Positions 43,690-54,117 of a DNA stretch of 64,000 nt are shown here, piece after piece; position 1 is the stretch's first letter, and each line of letters opens with the position of its first letter. The position numbers and the translations under genes were made by a program. The DNA comes from an uncultured Neomegalonema sp. (lineage in GTDB: Bacteria > Pseudomonadota > Alphaproteobacteria > Rhodobacterales > Rhodobacteraceae). Below the pieces are notes generated by a model. It searched no databases. It saw only the letters and a list, made by a program, of their open reading frames with translations, and was not told the origin of the DNA. Location of the stretch: assembly GCA_937911325.1 (NCBI GenBank), contig CALDSD010000053.1, positions 1 to 64,000 on the forward strand, read 5' to 3'.

Positions 43690-45117
43690 TCACTCGTCTT
43701 CCCCCATGAGTTCTTCGGCTCGAATAGCGAGACGCGCGCCGGCGCGGTTGCTGGTCACCACGCCCAAAGACTTGAGCTTTCGGTGAAGCGCCGATCTTTC
43801 CCTCCCGACAACTTCGGCCGTTCGCGAGATATTGCCGCCAAATCGGTTGATCTGGGCGATCAGGTACTCGCGCTCAAAAGCTTCTCTCGCCTCTCGCAGC
43901 GGCATGCTCACCAAAGTGGCGTCTAAACCTCCCAGCGCCCCGCTCGCTTCCCCGCCGACGATCTCCGTTGGCAGGTCTTCCGCGACGATCATCTGATCGC
44001 GCTCTTCCTCCGAGCCTCCCAAAATCAAAAGGCGCTCAATCGTGTTCTTGAGCTGCCGGACGTTTCCAGGCCAGGAGAACGCCTGCAGTGCGGCGATGGC
44101 GTCTGGCGCGAAGCGGCGCACCGGAAGGCCCTGCTCCGCGTTGAGCCGCTCGACGAAGTGTTCGACCAGCACTGGGACATCGTCGCGCCTCTCGGCCAGC
44201 GACGGCGTAACGATCGGCAACACGTTGAGCCGGTGGTACAGGTCTTCCCTGAAATTGCCCGAGGCGATCTCCGCCGGAAGGTTCCGCGTCGATGCGCTGA
44301 CGATGCGCAAGTCGACGCGCACCGTGTCGCCGCCGCCCAGGCGCGTGAACGCCTGATCCACCAGAACCCGCAGGATCTTGGATTGCGTCCCCAGCGGCAT
44401 CTCCGCGACTTCGTCAAAGAACAGCGTGCCGCCATGCGCCCGCTCAAAAAGACCCGGCGAAACAAGACCGTCCTTCTCCTCGCCGAAAAGGACGCGCTCC
44501 ATCTGCTGAGGTTCGATCGAGGCCGAGTTCACCACGACAAACGGACCGTCCGACCGCTTCGAGTTCGCATGTAGGAACCGGGCCGCAAGTTCCTTTCCAG
44601 AGCCTGGAGGCCCACAAAACAGGATCCGGCTGCCCGTCGGGGCGGCGCGCTCCAGCGACTGCCGGAGCTGCTGGATGCTGTTCGATTTGCCCACCAGGTC
44701 GCTGACTCGATGCTCTCGCGCTCTAAAGTCCGCATTCTCACGTCGAAGGCGCGACGCCTCGAGCGCTCGCGTGACCGAGACCATCAGTTGATCGAGCTTG
44801 AACGGCTTTTCGATGAAGTCGTATGCGCCCTGCCGGATCGCCGCGACGGCGATCTCGATGTTTCCGTGACCACTGATGATCAGGACGGGGACGTCCGGGT
44901 TGTCGCGTTTGACGGACTTCAGAACCTCGATTCCATCCATCCTGCTGCCCTGCAGCCAGATGTCGAGCACGATGAGTTCCGGACGCGCCAGGTTTATCGC
45001 AGCGAACGCAGTATCCGCGCTATCGGCAGTTCGCGTTTGGTGCCCCTCATCCTCAAGGATGTCGCTGAGGAGCGACCGGATATCCGGTTCGTCATCGACA
45101 ATCAGGATGTCGGCCAT
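43690..45117 (-). CDS. ntrX: Response regulator NtrX
   Basis: This 475-aa regulator has a receiver with phospho-acceptor Asp52, an AAA+ domain with Walker A GPPGSGKE near 169-176 and Walker B TLFFDEVAEM, and a C-terminal Fis-type helix-turn-helix (ISRTAEVVGRERSALHRKLKSLG). The GAFTGA loop that contacts sigma-54 is replaced by DGLVSP, as reported for some alphaproteobacterial NtrX/NtrC proteins that work without sigma-54. It pairs with NtrY upstream. Confidence 0.96.
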   Translation of the reverse strand: MADILIVDDEPDIRSLLSDILEDEGHQTRTADSADTAFAAINLARPELIVLDIWLQGSRMDGIEVLKSVKRDNPDVPVLIISGHGNIEIAVAAIRQGAYDFIEKPFKLDQLMVSVTRALEASRLRRENADFRAREHRVSDLVGKSNSIQQLRQSLERAAPTGSRILFCGPPGSGKELAARFLHANSKRSDGPFVVVNSASIEPQQMERVLFGEEKDGLVSPGLFERAHGGTLFFDEVAEMPLGTQSKILRVLVDQAFTRLGGGDTVRVDLRIVSASTRNLPAEIASGNFREDLYHRLNVLPIVTPSLAERRDDVPVLVEHFVERLNAEQGLPVRRFAPDAIAALQAFSWPGNVRQLKNTIERLLILGGSEEERDQMIVAEDLPTEIVGGEASGALGGLDATLVSMPLREAREAFEREYLIAQINRFGGNISRTAEVVGRERSALHRKLKSLGVVTSNRAGARLAIRAEELMGEDE

Positions 45118-45179
45118 GCACGGGCTCCTTTGTTTATAGGCGCTGAAAACAGCGCGCTGTGTTCCGCCGCGTCCACCAT

Positions 45180-47528
45180 TCAGGCGCCTTCGGCGGCGAC
45201 TTGTTTTTTCGTCGAAGTCTGTTGAACCAAGGGAAATCGAATGGCTGCGCAGGCTCCGGGTTGCGCGCCTTCCGAAAATGGATCGGCGTCAAACAGCAAA
45301 AGCTCACCGCCGTGCTCTTCAACAATCTTCATGACGATCGCAAGGCCCAAACCGGTTCCCTCTTTGCGGGTCGTCACATACGGTTCCAGCAGTTTCATCC
45401 GGTCCGTCGCGGGCAAGCCGATGCCGTTGTCCTGGACCGTTAGGAGGACATTGCGGCGATCCGACTGCTCCAGCGCGACACGGATCTCAGGCGCGGCTCC
45501 GTCGACGCCTTCCTCTCTCTCTTTGTCCAGGCGCGTTTTGATCGCATCGGCGGCGTTCAGCATGAGGTTGACCGCCGCCTGCAGGACTTGGCCGCGATCA
45601 GCTCGCACGAGTACGGGATCCTCTGGATACCGCGTCGAGTAATCGATGTGCGCTCTGGCTTCCTTCTGTAGAACAACCGCCTCGCGAACCACGTCTCTGA
45701 GATCCACGGTGGCCATCTCGGGGGACGGCATCTTCGCGAAACGAACAAATGCGTCCACCATTCGGCCAATATCGCCCGTGTGGCGCACGATCGTGTCGGT
45801 GTATCGATCGAATGTTTCGGCGTCCTCTCCGAGACGCTCCCCATATTTCCGGCGCAACCGTTCGGCGGCGAGCTGGATCGGCGTCAAGGGGTTCTTGATC
45901 TCATGCGCGATGCGCCGCGCGACATCTCCCCAAGCCGCCATCCGCTGAGCCGACACCAAAGCCGTCATGTCGTCGATTGTGACGACAAGACCGGTGGTGG
46001 AATCGTCGCCGCTGGTCTCCACGGTGACTCGAACCAGCAGCTCCCTCTCCTGGCCTTTGCGGATAGTCTTGATCTGGTTCTCGACCGCTCCGTCCGTCAC
46101 GATAGTCGGGCTATCCAGGATCTCAGAGAATTCCGGCACGAGCTCTTCAATCGAGCGCCCCACCGCATCGTCTTCATCGACGCCGATCAAGCGTGCGGCC
46201 GGCGCGTTGAGCAACATCACAAGTCGCTCTTGATCAAGACCGACCACCCCGGCTGAAACGCCCGAAAGCACCGCCTCGCTGAACAGCCGCCGCTGCTCGG
46301 ACTCCATGTGCGCTTCGCTCAGCTCATCCTGCTTGCGTTTCACCTCTTCAGTCATGCGGTTGAAGACACGGGACAAAAGCGAAAGATCGTCGTCTCCACG
46401 CTCTTCTTTCACGCGCACGTCCAGATCGCCGGAGCGAACCCGCTGCGCCGCTGCTGAAAGGCGTCCGATCGGCCTGGAAAGCCGCTCCGCGAACCAAAGT
46501 CCCAGATAGATCGCCGCCATCAGAACCAGAACCGCGAAGCCAATGTAGAGCGCTGCGAACTGCGCCAGCCAGGCTTCCCGGTTCTGTTCAAGGCGTGTGT
46601 ACAGCTTCACGCCGGAATCGGTCTTCTCGAGCAGCGTCAACACCGCCCCATCGACTGGCCGGGTCACATAGAGATAAGCGTCGAAAACACTGTCGAGCTT
46701 CAAGAGCGCCCGCATCTCATCTGCGAGCCTGTCTTCGCGGATGACCAATTCGCCCGAGGCGGCAAGATCGAGATCTCTCAGGCTTGGCGGAGTAAACGTG
46801 AACAGGAAGCTGTCCGCGCCCCGGGCGACGATCTCGCCGCTCGAGTTCAGAATATAGACATCAGAGAAGTTGGTGGCCTCAGTCGTACGGTCGAGGAACT
46901 CGCGAAACCGAACGTCTTCCGGGCTTATCGGCATCCCGCCGGCCGCGGCGTCAATGCTCTTGGCCAGTGCGATCGCCTCGCCGCCGATCGCTTCTCTATG
47001 CTCGGCGCTGTACGCACGGGCGACCTCATGCGAGTTTCGTACGATCGAGCTGACGCGATCGCTGAACCACGCTTCAAAGCCGAGCTGAATCACCAAAAAG
47101 AAGAAAACCGCGACGAGGATCGCCGGCGCTGCGGCGACGCCGGTAAAGAACGCGACCATGCGCGCATGAAGGCGCGATCCGGCCGAACGCGCCCGCCTCG
47201 CGACGATAAGACGTGCGATCTGGAGCCCGATGAGAGAGGCGAGAACGACCAGATAGCAGATGTCGGCGAGGATCAGCGCCTTAAACCAGATCGAGCTGAG
47301 TTCGCCCTCCTGGTTGCTCGAGATGGTGGCGTAAGTGAGCGTGGCCAGTATCGGCCCGGTGATCGCAAGACCGACTGCGATGGTCGTGCTCTTCCGCCAC
47401 CAGGCGCGCCGTATGACCGACGAACCAGTGAAACTGCTCCGGTCTAACGTTGAATCTGAAGTCGATCCGCTGAGCGCCACGAGCGAGCCGTCCGAAAAGC
47501 CGATAGTTCCATCAAAAACACGATCCAA
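45180..47528 (-). CDS. ntrY: Sensor histidine kinase NtrY
   Basis: This 782-aa membrane kinase has about three N-terminal helices, a periplasmic or extracytoplasmic sensor region, a fourth helix and HAMP. A PAS domain with VVGLDQERLVMLLNAPAARLIGVD follows. The HisKA box is [20 protein letters not shown], with an ATPase domain of N, G1 and G2 boxes (LMLNAADAIK, VQDNGIGLP, GTGLGLAIV). It phosphorylates NtrX. The only full-length start is TTG at 47528; a GTG about 17 codons on is an alternative. Confidence 0.95.
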   Translation of the reverse strand: MDRVFDGTIGFSDGSLVALSGSTSDSTLDRSSFTGSSVIRRAWWRKSTTIAVGLAITGPILATLTYATISSNQEGELSSIWFKALILADICYLVVLASLIGLQIARLIVARRARSAGSRLHARMVAFFTGVAAAPAILVAVFFFLVIQLGFEAWFSDRVSSIVRNSHEVARAYSAEHREAIGGEAIALAKSIDAAAGGMPISPEDVRFREFLDRTTEATNFSDVYILNSSGEIVARGADSFLFTFTPPSLRDLDLAASGELVIREDRLADEMRALLKLDSVFDAYLYVTRPVDGAVLTLLEKTDSGVKLYTRLEQNREAWLAQFAALYIGFAVLVLMAAIYLGLWFAERLSRPIGRLSAAAQRVRSGDLDVRVKEERGDDDLSLLSRVFNRMTEEVKRKQDELSEAHMESEQRRLFSEAVLSGVSAGVVGLDQERLVMLLNAPAARLIGVDEDDAVGRSIEELVPEFSEILDSPTIVTDGAVENQIKTIRKGQERELLVRVTVETSGDDSTTGLVVTIDDMTALVSAQRMAAWGDVARRIAHEIKNPLTPIQLAAERLRRKYGERLGEDAETFDRYTDTIVRHTGDIGRMVDAFVRFAKMPSPEMATVDLRDVVREAVVLQKEARAHIDYSTRYPEDPVLVRADRGQVLQAAVNLMLNAADAIKTRLDKEREEGVDGAAPEIRVALEQSDRRNVLLTVQDNGIGLPATDRMKLLEPYVTTRKEGTGLGLAIVMKIVEEHGGELLLFDADPFSEGAQPGACAAIRFPLVQQTSTKKQVAAEGA

Positions 47529-47567
47529 CGGAAACAGGCGGCCTTTGAACCCTGTTTTGTTGCTTCC

Positions 47568-49019
47568 TTACATCAGTTTCTTCCCGCGTGTGACGGGAAT
47601 GTCAAGCTCGCGAAGTTTCTTTCTGAGGGTGTTTCTGTTGATGCCGAGGATCTCCGCAGCGCGCACCTGATTGCCTCTCGCGGCGTTTAAAGTCAGCGTT
47701 ATCAACGGGTGTTCAACCTCGCGCAGAACGCGATCATATAAGCCGTTGGGTGGAAGCGAAGGATCGTGACGCATGAACAGTCTTTTCACGTGCTCCTCGA
47801 CAGACCCCGATAAGGTCTGACTGTCGACGTCGCGCGCTGCGGTCTCAATCGCGCCCGCGCTCAATTCCGCTTCAACGGCGCGCCGGTCGATCGCGTCCTC
47901 TGGGCACAACGCCGCAAGTCGCTTGATCAGGTTTTCAAGCTCCCGCACGTTTCCCGGCCAGGGTTGTTCCTTCAGCAACTCAACCGCATCGCGGGTGATC
48001 GTTTTCGCGGGAAGGCCTTCGTCTTGGGCGCGGGCAAGAAAGACCCGGCTCAGATCCGCGATGTCCTCGACCCTCTCGTTTAAGGGCGGCAGGCGCAACG
48101 GCACGACATTGAGTCGATAAAACAGATCTTCCCGGAAGAGGCCTTCACGGATCAAACGTCTCAGATCCTGATGGGTCGCCGCAATGATACGGACGTCGGC
48201 CTTGATCGGCTGGCGCCCTCCCACCGAAACAAACTCGCCTTCCTGTAAAACCCGAAGAAGCCGCGTCTGCGCCTCCGGAGGCATATCGCCGATCTCGTCG
48301 AGAAACAGAGTGCCCTTCTGAGCAATCTCAAACTTCCCTCGCGCGCGCTCCGTCGCGCCTGTAAAGGCGCCTTTCTCGTGGCCAAATAGCTCCGCCTCGA
48401 TCAGCTCACGCGGGATCGCCGCCATGTTCAGCGCGATAAACGGGCCGTTCTTTCGTTTTCCAAAGTTATGCAGCGCCCTCGCCACCAACTCCTTGCCGGT
48501 TCCTGAGGCGCCCGTGATCATAACAGTCAGATCAGTGTGGGTCAGTCGCGCCATGACGCGATAGACCTCCTGCATCGCTGAAGAGCGGCCGATCAGAGGC
48601 AGCTGGTCAACGGCTGGATCGACAGGGGCCTCGGTCGGTTCCCGCGGTCCGCTCAGCGACTCTAGGGCGCGATCCACATGATTGATCACCTCGCGCAAAT
48701 CAAACGGCTTGGGGAGATACTCATACGCCCCCGATTGAGCGGCTCGGATCGCCGTCATGACCGTGTTTTGCGCGCTCATCACGATGACTGGCATCTGCGG
48801 GCGCTTGCGCTTGATCGCGGGCAGCAAGTCAAGCGCGTCGCCGTCGGGCATCATGACGTCGGTGAGAACAACATCCCCCTCGCCGTCCTCGATCCACTGC
48901 CAGAGGGTCGAAGCCGCGCCAGTGGATCGCACACGACATCCCGCTCGGGTCAGCGCCTGGCTCAGCACCGTCCGAATGGCCTTGTCGTCATCCGCCAGCA
49001 GTACATCGCCCTTAGTCAT
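47568..49019 (-). CDS. ntrC: Nitrogen regulator NtrC
   Basis: This 483-aa sigma-54 activator has a receiver, an AAA+ domain with Walker [13 protein letters not shown] and an intact GAFTGA loop, Walker [11 protein letters not shown], and a Fis-type DNA-binding end ([26 protein letters not shown]). The intact GAFTGA contrasts with NtrX next door. Its start overlaps the ntrB stop as ATGA. Confidence 0.97.
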   Translation of the reverse strand: MTKGDVLLADDDKAIRTVLSQALTRAGCRVRSTGAASTLWQWIEDGEGDVVLTDVMMPDGDALDLLPAIKRKRPQMPVIVMSAQNTVMTAIRAAQSGAYEYLPKPFDLREVINHVDRALESLSGPREPTEAPVDPAVDQLPLIGRSSAMQEVYRVMARLTHTDLTVMITGASGTGKELVARALHNFGKRKNGPFIALNMAAIPRELIEAELFGHEKGAFTGATERARGKFEIAQKGTLFLDEIGDMPPEAQTRLLRVLQEGEFVSVGGRQPIKADVRIIAATHQDLRRLIREGLFREDLFYRLNVVPLRLPPLNERVEDIADLSRVFLARAQDEGLPAKTITRDAVELLKEQPWPGNVRELENLIKRLAALCPEDAIDRRAVEAELSAGAIETAARDVDSQTLSGSVEEHVKRLFMRHDPSLPPNGLYDRVLREVEHPLITLTLNAARGNQVRAAEILGINRNTLRKKLRELDIPVTRGKKLM

Positions 49020-50155
49020 GCTGTTTCCTTATCCACACGCGCTTCACCCAAGGAGACGACCTCGGTTCCCGTCAGAACGGGCAGAAGAACCCGAAACGCT
49101 GTTCGCTCCCCGACCCTACGGCACTCGACGACGCCCCCGTGATCTCCGACGAGTTTCGACACCAATGAAAGTCCCAAGCCCTTGCCAGTGGTCTTTGAGG
49201 TTACAAACGGCTCAAACACATGAGGCAGCATCTCTTCCGGGACGCCTGGGCCGTTATCGAGAACAGTCAGTTCAAAGGGCAGGCTCTCGCGGCCGCCTCC
49301 GGCCGTCGCGACCTTCACCCCTGGTCGGAAAGCGGTTTTCAGAATGATCTCTCCGCCTTGTCGCGGCGCCGCTTCGGCTGCGTTCTTGATCAAGTTCGCG
49401 CAAACTTGCAGCAACTGGCCCCGATCGCCGGGAACCGGCGGAAGTGAAGGATCGTAAACCTCTCGGAAGCGGACATGCCGACCATAGCCCGCCGTCGCCG
49501 AGCGTCGCGCCTGATCCAGCACCTCGTGCATGTTGACAGCTCCCCGCGCTGGGGGAGCGTCGATTGCGAACGCCTCCATCCGATCGACAAGAGACCGCAC
49601 GCGGTCGACCTCCTCGTGGATCAATCTGATGATCTCGGATTCAGTGTCGCCCAGTTTCATCTCAAGGAGCTGCGCCGCGCCGGATATGCCTGCGAGCGGG
49701 TTTTTGATTTCATGCGCCATCATCGCGGCGAAACCGGACAGACTCCGCGCGGCTCCGCGGGCGTTCAGCGAGCGATCCATCGACTCGGCCACCGATCTCG
49801 GCTGGATCGTCAAAAGCACGTTTCCGGGCGCATCGAACACCTGAGCGGCTTGAAGATCGACCAGCACCGGCTCATTTGAACGCCAATTCATCTCAATTGC
49901 ATACTCACTGAGCGAAAGCGGTCCTTGGCGGGCTTGTTCAATCAGCTCCGCAACGCGGCTTGTCGGCGCAAAGTAATCGGTGAGTCCCGCTTTGCGCAGA
50001 CTGACGACACTTGTCTGGAAAAACAGTTCCGCCGCAGCATTCGCATCGGCGAACCGGATCTCGGGATCGAAGATGACGCAGGGCATCGGCAAAGCCGCCC
50101 AAACGGCTTCGCGCGACAGTGTGGACGCGCCGCGCTTGGTCTTAGGAGGTTTCAT
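49016..50155 (-). CDS. ntrB: Nitrogen sensor kinase NtrB
   Basis: This 379-aa soluble kinase/phosphatase has an N-terminal PAS domain, H box [20 protein letters not shown] and an ATPase domain ([36 protein letters not shown]). It controls NtrC phosphorylation in response to nitrogen status through PII. Start and stop overlap the neighbouring dusB and ntrC genes as ATGA, so the three are translationally coupled. Confidence 0.96.
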   Translation of the reverse strand: MKPPKTKRGASTLSREAVWAALPMPCVIFDPEIRFADANAAAELFFQTSVVSLRKAGLTDYFAPTSRVAELIEQARQGPLSLSEYAIEMNWRSNEPVLVDLQAAQVFDAPGNVLLTIQPRSVAESMDRSLNARGAARSLSGFAAMMAHEIKNPLAGISGAAQLLEMKLGDTESEIIRLIHEEVDRVRSLVDRMEAFAIDAPPARGAVNMHEVLDQARRSATAGYGRHVRFREVYDPSLPPVPGDRGQLLQVCANLIKNAAEAAPRQGGEIILKTAFRPGVKVATAGGGRESLPFELTVLDNGPGVPEEMLPHVFEPFVTSKTTGKGLGLSLVSKLVGDHGGVVECRRVGERTAFRVLLPVLTGTEVVSLGEARVDKETA

Positions 50156-51150
50156 GCGGCCTCACGTGTTGGTGCGACATGCGTCGTCTCGAAAACCGCT
50201 TTGATCTGAGAAACAACACGTTCCGGATCGGTCTCGCGGAGAAGCTTGGCCCGCGTCCCGGCGGCTTCCGGTCGCCGATCGAGCATCCATCCCAAGTGTT
50301 TGCGGGCGCAGCGCACCCCCAACTCCACGCCGTAATGGTCAAGCATGCTGCTGTAATGCTCCAGGAAAAGGTCGCGTTTTTCCGAGGCGCTGGGCTCCTG
50401 GAACACCTGTCCCTTTAGCTCTGCAGCGATTTGCGAAACGACCCAGGGCTGACCCTGCGCTCCTCGGCCAACCATGACCCCGTCTGCGCCAGAGAGCTTT
50501 AGCGCCTCTTTTGCCGAGCGCGCGTCCGTCACATCGCCGTTCACAATCACCGGAATTGAAACAGCGGCCTTAGCGGCGGCGACAGCTGACCAATTCGCCC
50601 TGCCCTTGTAAAACTGACATCTCGTGCGCCCGTGAACCGCAATCATCTGGACGCCAGCGTCTTCGGCGCGTTTTGCGAGTTCCGCCGCATTCAATGCAGC
50701 GTCGTCCCACCCCAGTCGGGTTTTGAGCGTCACTGGGATCTCGACGCTCTTTACGACGCTGTCGATCAGGGTCAGCGCATGATCAAGATCCCGCATCAAT
50801 GCCGAGCCCGCATAGCCGGACGTCACTTTTTTCGCCGGGCATCCCATGTTGATGTCGATGATCTCCGCGCCATTGGCTTCCGCCATGCGTGCGGCTTGCG
50901 CCATCCACGTCGCCTCGCGACCGGCGATCTGGACGCTCATCAGGCCGTCGCTCGACGTGATCTCGGCCTTTGCGCGTACATCAAACCTGTTGGTCACAAG
51001 TTCCTGGCTGGCGATCATCTCGGAGACGACCAGACCTGCTCCAAACTTACGCACCGCTTTTCGGAATGGCGCGTCCGTGATCCCTGCCATGGGCGCCAGC
51101 AGGACCGGATCCTCGATGACATGGCGACCGATGCGAACTGGGCTCAGCAA
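50152..51150 (-). CDS. dusB: tRNA-dihydrouridine synthase, DusB/NifR3 type
   Basis: This FMN enzyme reduces uridines in tRNA. It has the LLAPMAGITDAPFRKAVRKFG start region, INMGCPAKKV with the catalytic Cys, TLKTRLGWDD and VHGRTRCQFYKGRANW. The historical name nifR3 reflects its place before ntrB, seen here. The TTG at 51150 gives a family-like N-terminus (332 aa) with AAGGA about 8 nt upstream. ATG codons at 51219 and 51303 are longer alternatives with no clear ribosome-binding site. Confidence 0.93.
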   Translation of the reverse strand: MLSPVRIGRHVIEDPVLLAPMAGITDAPFRKAVRKFGAGLVVSEMIASQELVTNRFDVRAKAEITSSDGLMSVQIAGREATWMAQAARMAEANGAEIIDINMGCPAKKVTSGYAGSALMRDLDHALTLIDSVVKSVEIPVTLKTRLGWDDAALNAAELAKRAEDAGVQMIAVHGRTRCQFYKGRANWSAVAAAKAAVSIPVIVNGDVTDARSAKEALKLSGADGVMVGRGAQGQPWVVSQIAAELKGQVFQEPSASEKRDLFLEHYSSMLDHYGVELGVRCARKHLGWMLDRRPEAAGTRAKLLRETDPERVVSQIKAVFETTHVAPTREAA

Positions 51151-51332
51151 TTGCTCATTCCTTGTGCAACCATCGATTGCTACCGAGTTCTTGCGCACCG
51201 AACAAGACTTGTCAGCCATGATTTTCAGCGAAAACAGAACCGGCGTACGCAGATGACGCTGCATCTTGATCAATGGCCGGGAGACGATAGGGTCGCGTTT
51301 CACGCACCCGAACGAATCTTCTCGGAAAGGAA

Positions 51333-52508
51333 ATGACGACCCTAGCTCTCAATGTCGCCGCAGGCCGAGGCGTCCGAGCCGGCTCTGGTCTGCCCAAACA
51401 GTACAGACCCCTCGGGGGAAAGCCGGTCCTGCGATGGTCGTTAGAGGCTTTCGCCGCGCATCCGGGTATCGATTCCGTCCTTGTGGCGATTGCTCCGGAG
51501 CATGCGGCGCTTTTCGATGCGGCCGCTGACGGAGCGCCCAAGGTCTTGAAGCCTGTCTTCGGCGGGAAGGAACGGCAAGAAACCGTATTCCGGGCGCTGT
51601 CTGCGGTCGAGGGGCGGACCAATAGAGTGCTCATACACGACGCTGCGCGTCCGTTTGTTTCCGCAGACGTGATCACGCGCGCGCTGGAGGCGCTCGACGA
51701 TCATGAGGGCGGTTGTGTCGCCTTACCCGTCGTCGACACGCTTCGACGGGAGGATGGCGGCGAGTGTGGCGAGCTGGTTTCGCGGGAAGGTTTGTGGCGC
51801 GCCCAAACTCCACAGGCGTTTCATTTCGGCGCAATCCTGAACGCGCATGAGCGGTTTCGCGATCATCCGGTCACGGACGACGCCGAGCTGGCGAGGCTTG
51901 CCGGATTGTCGGTGGCGCTTGTGGAAGGCGAACTCCAGAACCATAAGTTGACGACGCCCCAAGACTTTGACTGGGCCGCGCGCCACGCGCGCGCTTTGGA
52001 TCGCCGGGAGGCAGCAATGGAGTTCCGCGCAGGCCAGGGTTTTGACGTTCACAAGTTCGGTCCGAACGCGGACGGCTCCACCGATCACGTGATGCTCTGT
52101 GGCCTGCCTGTGGCGCATACGACAGGTCTTGTCGGTCATTCGGACGCCGACGTCGGGCTGCACGCGATCACAGACGCGGTCTTGGGCGCGCTCGGCGCCG
52201 GCGACATCGGGGCGCATTTCCCGCCATCCGACCCAAAGTGGAAAGCTGCGGCGTCGGACCAGTTTTTGTCGCACGCCGGGAACCTGGTCTCAGATCGCGG
52301 CGGCGTTCTTGTTCATGTCGACGTGACGCTCATCTGCGAACGCCCAAAAATTGGGCCCCATGTCGCCGCGATGAAGAAGCGCATTGGCGAAATTCTCCAG
52401 CTCGAAGCTGATCGGGTATCGGTCAAGGCGACAACATCAGAGGGGCTCGGGTTCACCGGGCGGGGCGAAGGGATCGCAGCGTTGGCGACAGCGACCGTCA
52501 AGCTTTGA
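51333..52508 (+). CDS. ispDF: Bifunctional IspD-IspF isoprenoid enzyme
   Basis: This 391-aa fusion serves the MEP pathway. Residues about 1-225 are IspD ([47 protein letters not shown]), which makes CDP-methylerythritol. Residues about 230-390 are IspF ([47 protein letters not shown]), which makes the cyclodiphosphate. IspDF fusions next to dusB-ntrB are common in alphaproteobacteria. It diverges from dusB. Confidence 0.97.
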   Translation: MTTLALNVAAGRGVRAGSGLPKQYRPLGGKPVLRWSLEAFAAHPGIDSVLVAIAPEHAALFDAAADGAPKVLKPVFGGKERQETVFRALSAVEGRTNRVLIHDAARPFVSADVITRALEALDDHEGGCVALPVVDTLRREDGGECGELVSREGLWRAQTPQAFHFGAILNAHERFRDHPVTDDAELARLAGLSVALVEGELQNHKLTTPQDFDWAARHARALDRREAAMEFRAGQGFDVHKFGPNADGSTDHVMLCGLPVAHTTGLVGHSDADVGLHAITDAVLGALGAGDIGAHFPPSDPKWKAAASDQFLSHAGNLVSDRGGVLVHVDVTLICERPKIGPHVAAMKKRIGEILQLEADRVSVKATTSEGLGFTGRGEGIAALATATVKL

Positions 52509-52972
52509 AGGCGGAAAGCTTGATAGCGACATGCGGCGGCGTTGGTTTTCTGCCGCTCGCCCCTGGGACGTGGGGCAGTCTTCTAGGCCTCGTCATCGGT
52601 TTTGGGCTTTTGGCGCTTGATGAAGACGGATGGCTCTTTCTCGTCTGCTTGATGATGTTGTCCCCTGTCGCCCTTTGGGCGGTGAACCGTTATCTGGCCG
52701 GCTCTGATGGCGACAATGACCCAAAGGAGGTCGTGATCGACGAAGCCATCGGCCAATGGGTCGCCCTCACGCCCATCGCGCTTTCCGGCGGCGACTGGCG
52801 GCTTTGGGCCCTCGCCTTTGTCCTTTTCCGCTTCTTCGATATCCTCATACCGTGGCCGGTGGCGGCGGCGGAGCGGCTGCCCGGCGCTTTCGGCGTTTTG
52901 GCCGACGATGTGGTCGCCGGCGCGCTTGCCGCGCTCTGCGTTGTGTTGGTGGGGGCCTTCCATGTTTTCTGA
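52505..52972 (+). CDS. pgpA: Phosphatidylglycerophosphatase A
   Basis: This 155-aa membrane phosphatase makes phosphatidylglycerol. Its core includes [33 protein letters not shown] and [35 protein letters not shown], the PgpA signature. The TTG at 52505 overlaps the ispDF stop (TTGA). A second TTG at 52520 with a GGCGGAAAG site may be the actual start. Confidence 0.93.
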   Translation: MKAESLIATCGGVGFLPLAPGTWGSLLGLVIGFGLLALDEDGWLFLVCLMMLSPVALWAVNRYLAGSDGDNDPKEVVIDEAIGQWVALTPIALSGGDWRLWALAFVLFRFFDILIPWPVAAAERLPGAFGVLADDVVAGALAALCVVLVGAFHVF

Positions 52973-53441
52973 GGCTGTTTTGGAGTTGGCGCGCAACGCT
53001 CTGGCGAGATGTCGTGAAGATGGGATCATGTTGGCCACAGCGGAAAGCTGCACCGGCGGATTGATCGTCGGCGCTCTGACCGAGGTCCCAGGCTCATCCG
53101 ATGTGGTCGACCGTGGCTTTGTCACCTATTCCAACGAGGCGAAGAGCGAAATGTTGGGCGTCGATCCTGCGCTGATCATGTCTTTCGGAGCTGTGTCCGC
53201 GCCTGTTGCGAAGGCTATGGCGGAGGGCGCGCTTGAAAGGTCTAACGCCGGGGTCGCCGTCTCTGTGACAGGGATTGCGGGGCCCGGAGGGGGAAGCGCC
53301 GAAAAACCGGAAGGCTTGGTTCACTTCGCTGTCGCTCGGCGGGGAGACACGACGCTTCATCTGGAAAACCGATTTGGACCGCTTGGTCGTCGCGAGGTCC
53401 GCTTGGCGACTGTCGAGCAAGCTCTGAAGCTGATCGTGTGA
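52962..53441 (+). CDS. pncC: CinA-family nicotinamide-nucleotide amidohydrolase
   Basis: This 159-aa stand-alone CinA C-terminal domain deamidates NMN in NAD recycling. It has MLATAESCTGGLIVGALTEVPGSSDVVDRGFVTYSNEAK and SVTGIAGPGGG. The start lies 11 nt inside pgpA. The stop abuts the convergent Coq10-like gene with no space between them. Confidence 0.94.
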   Translation: MFSEAVLELARNALARCREDGIMLATAESCTGGLIVGALTEVPGSSDVVDRGFVTYSNEAKSEMLGVDPALIMSFGAVSAPVAKAMAEGALERSNAGVAVSVTGIAGPGGGSAEKPEGLVHFAVARRGDTTLHLENRFGPLGRREVRLATVEQALKLIV

Positions 53442-53912
53442 TCAGGCTGGCGCGGCCGACCCGCTCCCGTAGAGCGCTTCGGCTCGTGCTTCGAAAGCCC
53501 GAACAATTCGTTGCATCGCTTCGTTGAACACGACGCCGATCAGGCTTTGCAAGATCCTGCTCTTGAACTCGAAATCGACGAAAAAGTCGATCGTCGTGGA
53601 CCCGTCGTCGTTTTCGATAAAGTACCAATGATTGTTGAGGTACTTGAACGGGCCGTCCAGGTAGGCGACGTCGATCTTCTGTTCATCGGGCCGCAAGTCG
53701 ACCCGAGACCCGAACTTTTCCCGAAAGACTTTGAACGAGATCACCATGTCCGCGTCCACGGTCTCGCCGCCGCCGGTTCTTACGGCGCGCGAACGGATAC
53801 GTACCGCGGACGTCCAGGGCAGGAACTCGGGGTATCGCTCGATCGACGAGACGAGATCATACATTTGTTCAGGCGTGTACGGCACACGACGTTTTTCGGT
53901 GTGGGTCGGCAT
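53442..53912 (-). CDS. Coq10/RatA-type START domain protein
   Basis: This 156-aa SRPBCC/START protein has VPYTPEQMYDLVSSIERYPEFLPWTSAVRI, YLDGPFKYLNNHWYFIE and DFFVDFEFKSRILQSLIGVVFNEAMQRIVRAFEARA, the Coq10/RatA pattern. Homologues bind ubiquinone or, for RatA, affect ribosome association. It reads in the same direction as lipA, a frequent neighbour in this class, but is separated from it by the opposite-strand gene at 54118. Confidence 0.9.
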   Translation of the reverse strand: MPTHTEKRRVPYTPEQMYDLVSSIERYPEFLPWTSAVRIRSRAVRTGGGETVDADMVISFKVFREKFGSRVDLRPDEQKIDVAYLDGPFKYLNNHWYFIENDDGSTTIDFFVDFEFKSRILQSLIGVVFNEAMQRIVRAFEARAEALYGSGSAAPA

Positions 53913-53960
53913 GCAAACTCCTTAGAGCGAACTTAAACCCGACTTTTGGGTTCGCAAAGA

Positions 53961-53978
53961 GCCCTGCGACTTCAGGGC
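53961..53978. repeat. 6-bp hairpin in the divergent spacer
   Basis: GCCCTG, CGACTT loop, CAGGGC. It lies in the 205-nt gap between the divergent Coq10-like gene and the unknown gene at 54118. It could be a regulatory site for either; nothing else stands out in the gap. Confidence 0.3.
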
Positions 53979-54117
53979 GCTATCTATTTCGATCGCCGAA
54001 CATGCGGAAAACCGCGTTTGAGAAGCGATTGATTCCTTCCCCCCAGGACCGACATGCGCAGTCCCCCTCTCGATGGGAATGAGAGCGTCCGTAGCTCGGC
54101 GCGAGAAAGGACAGAAA

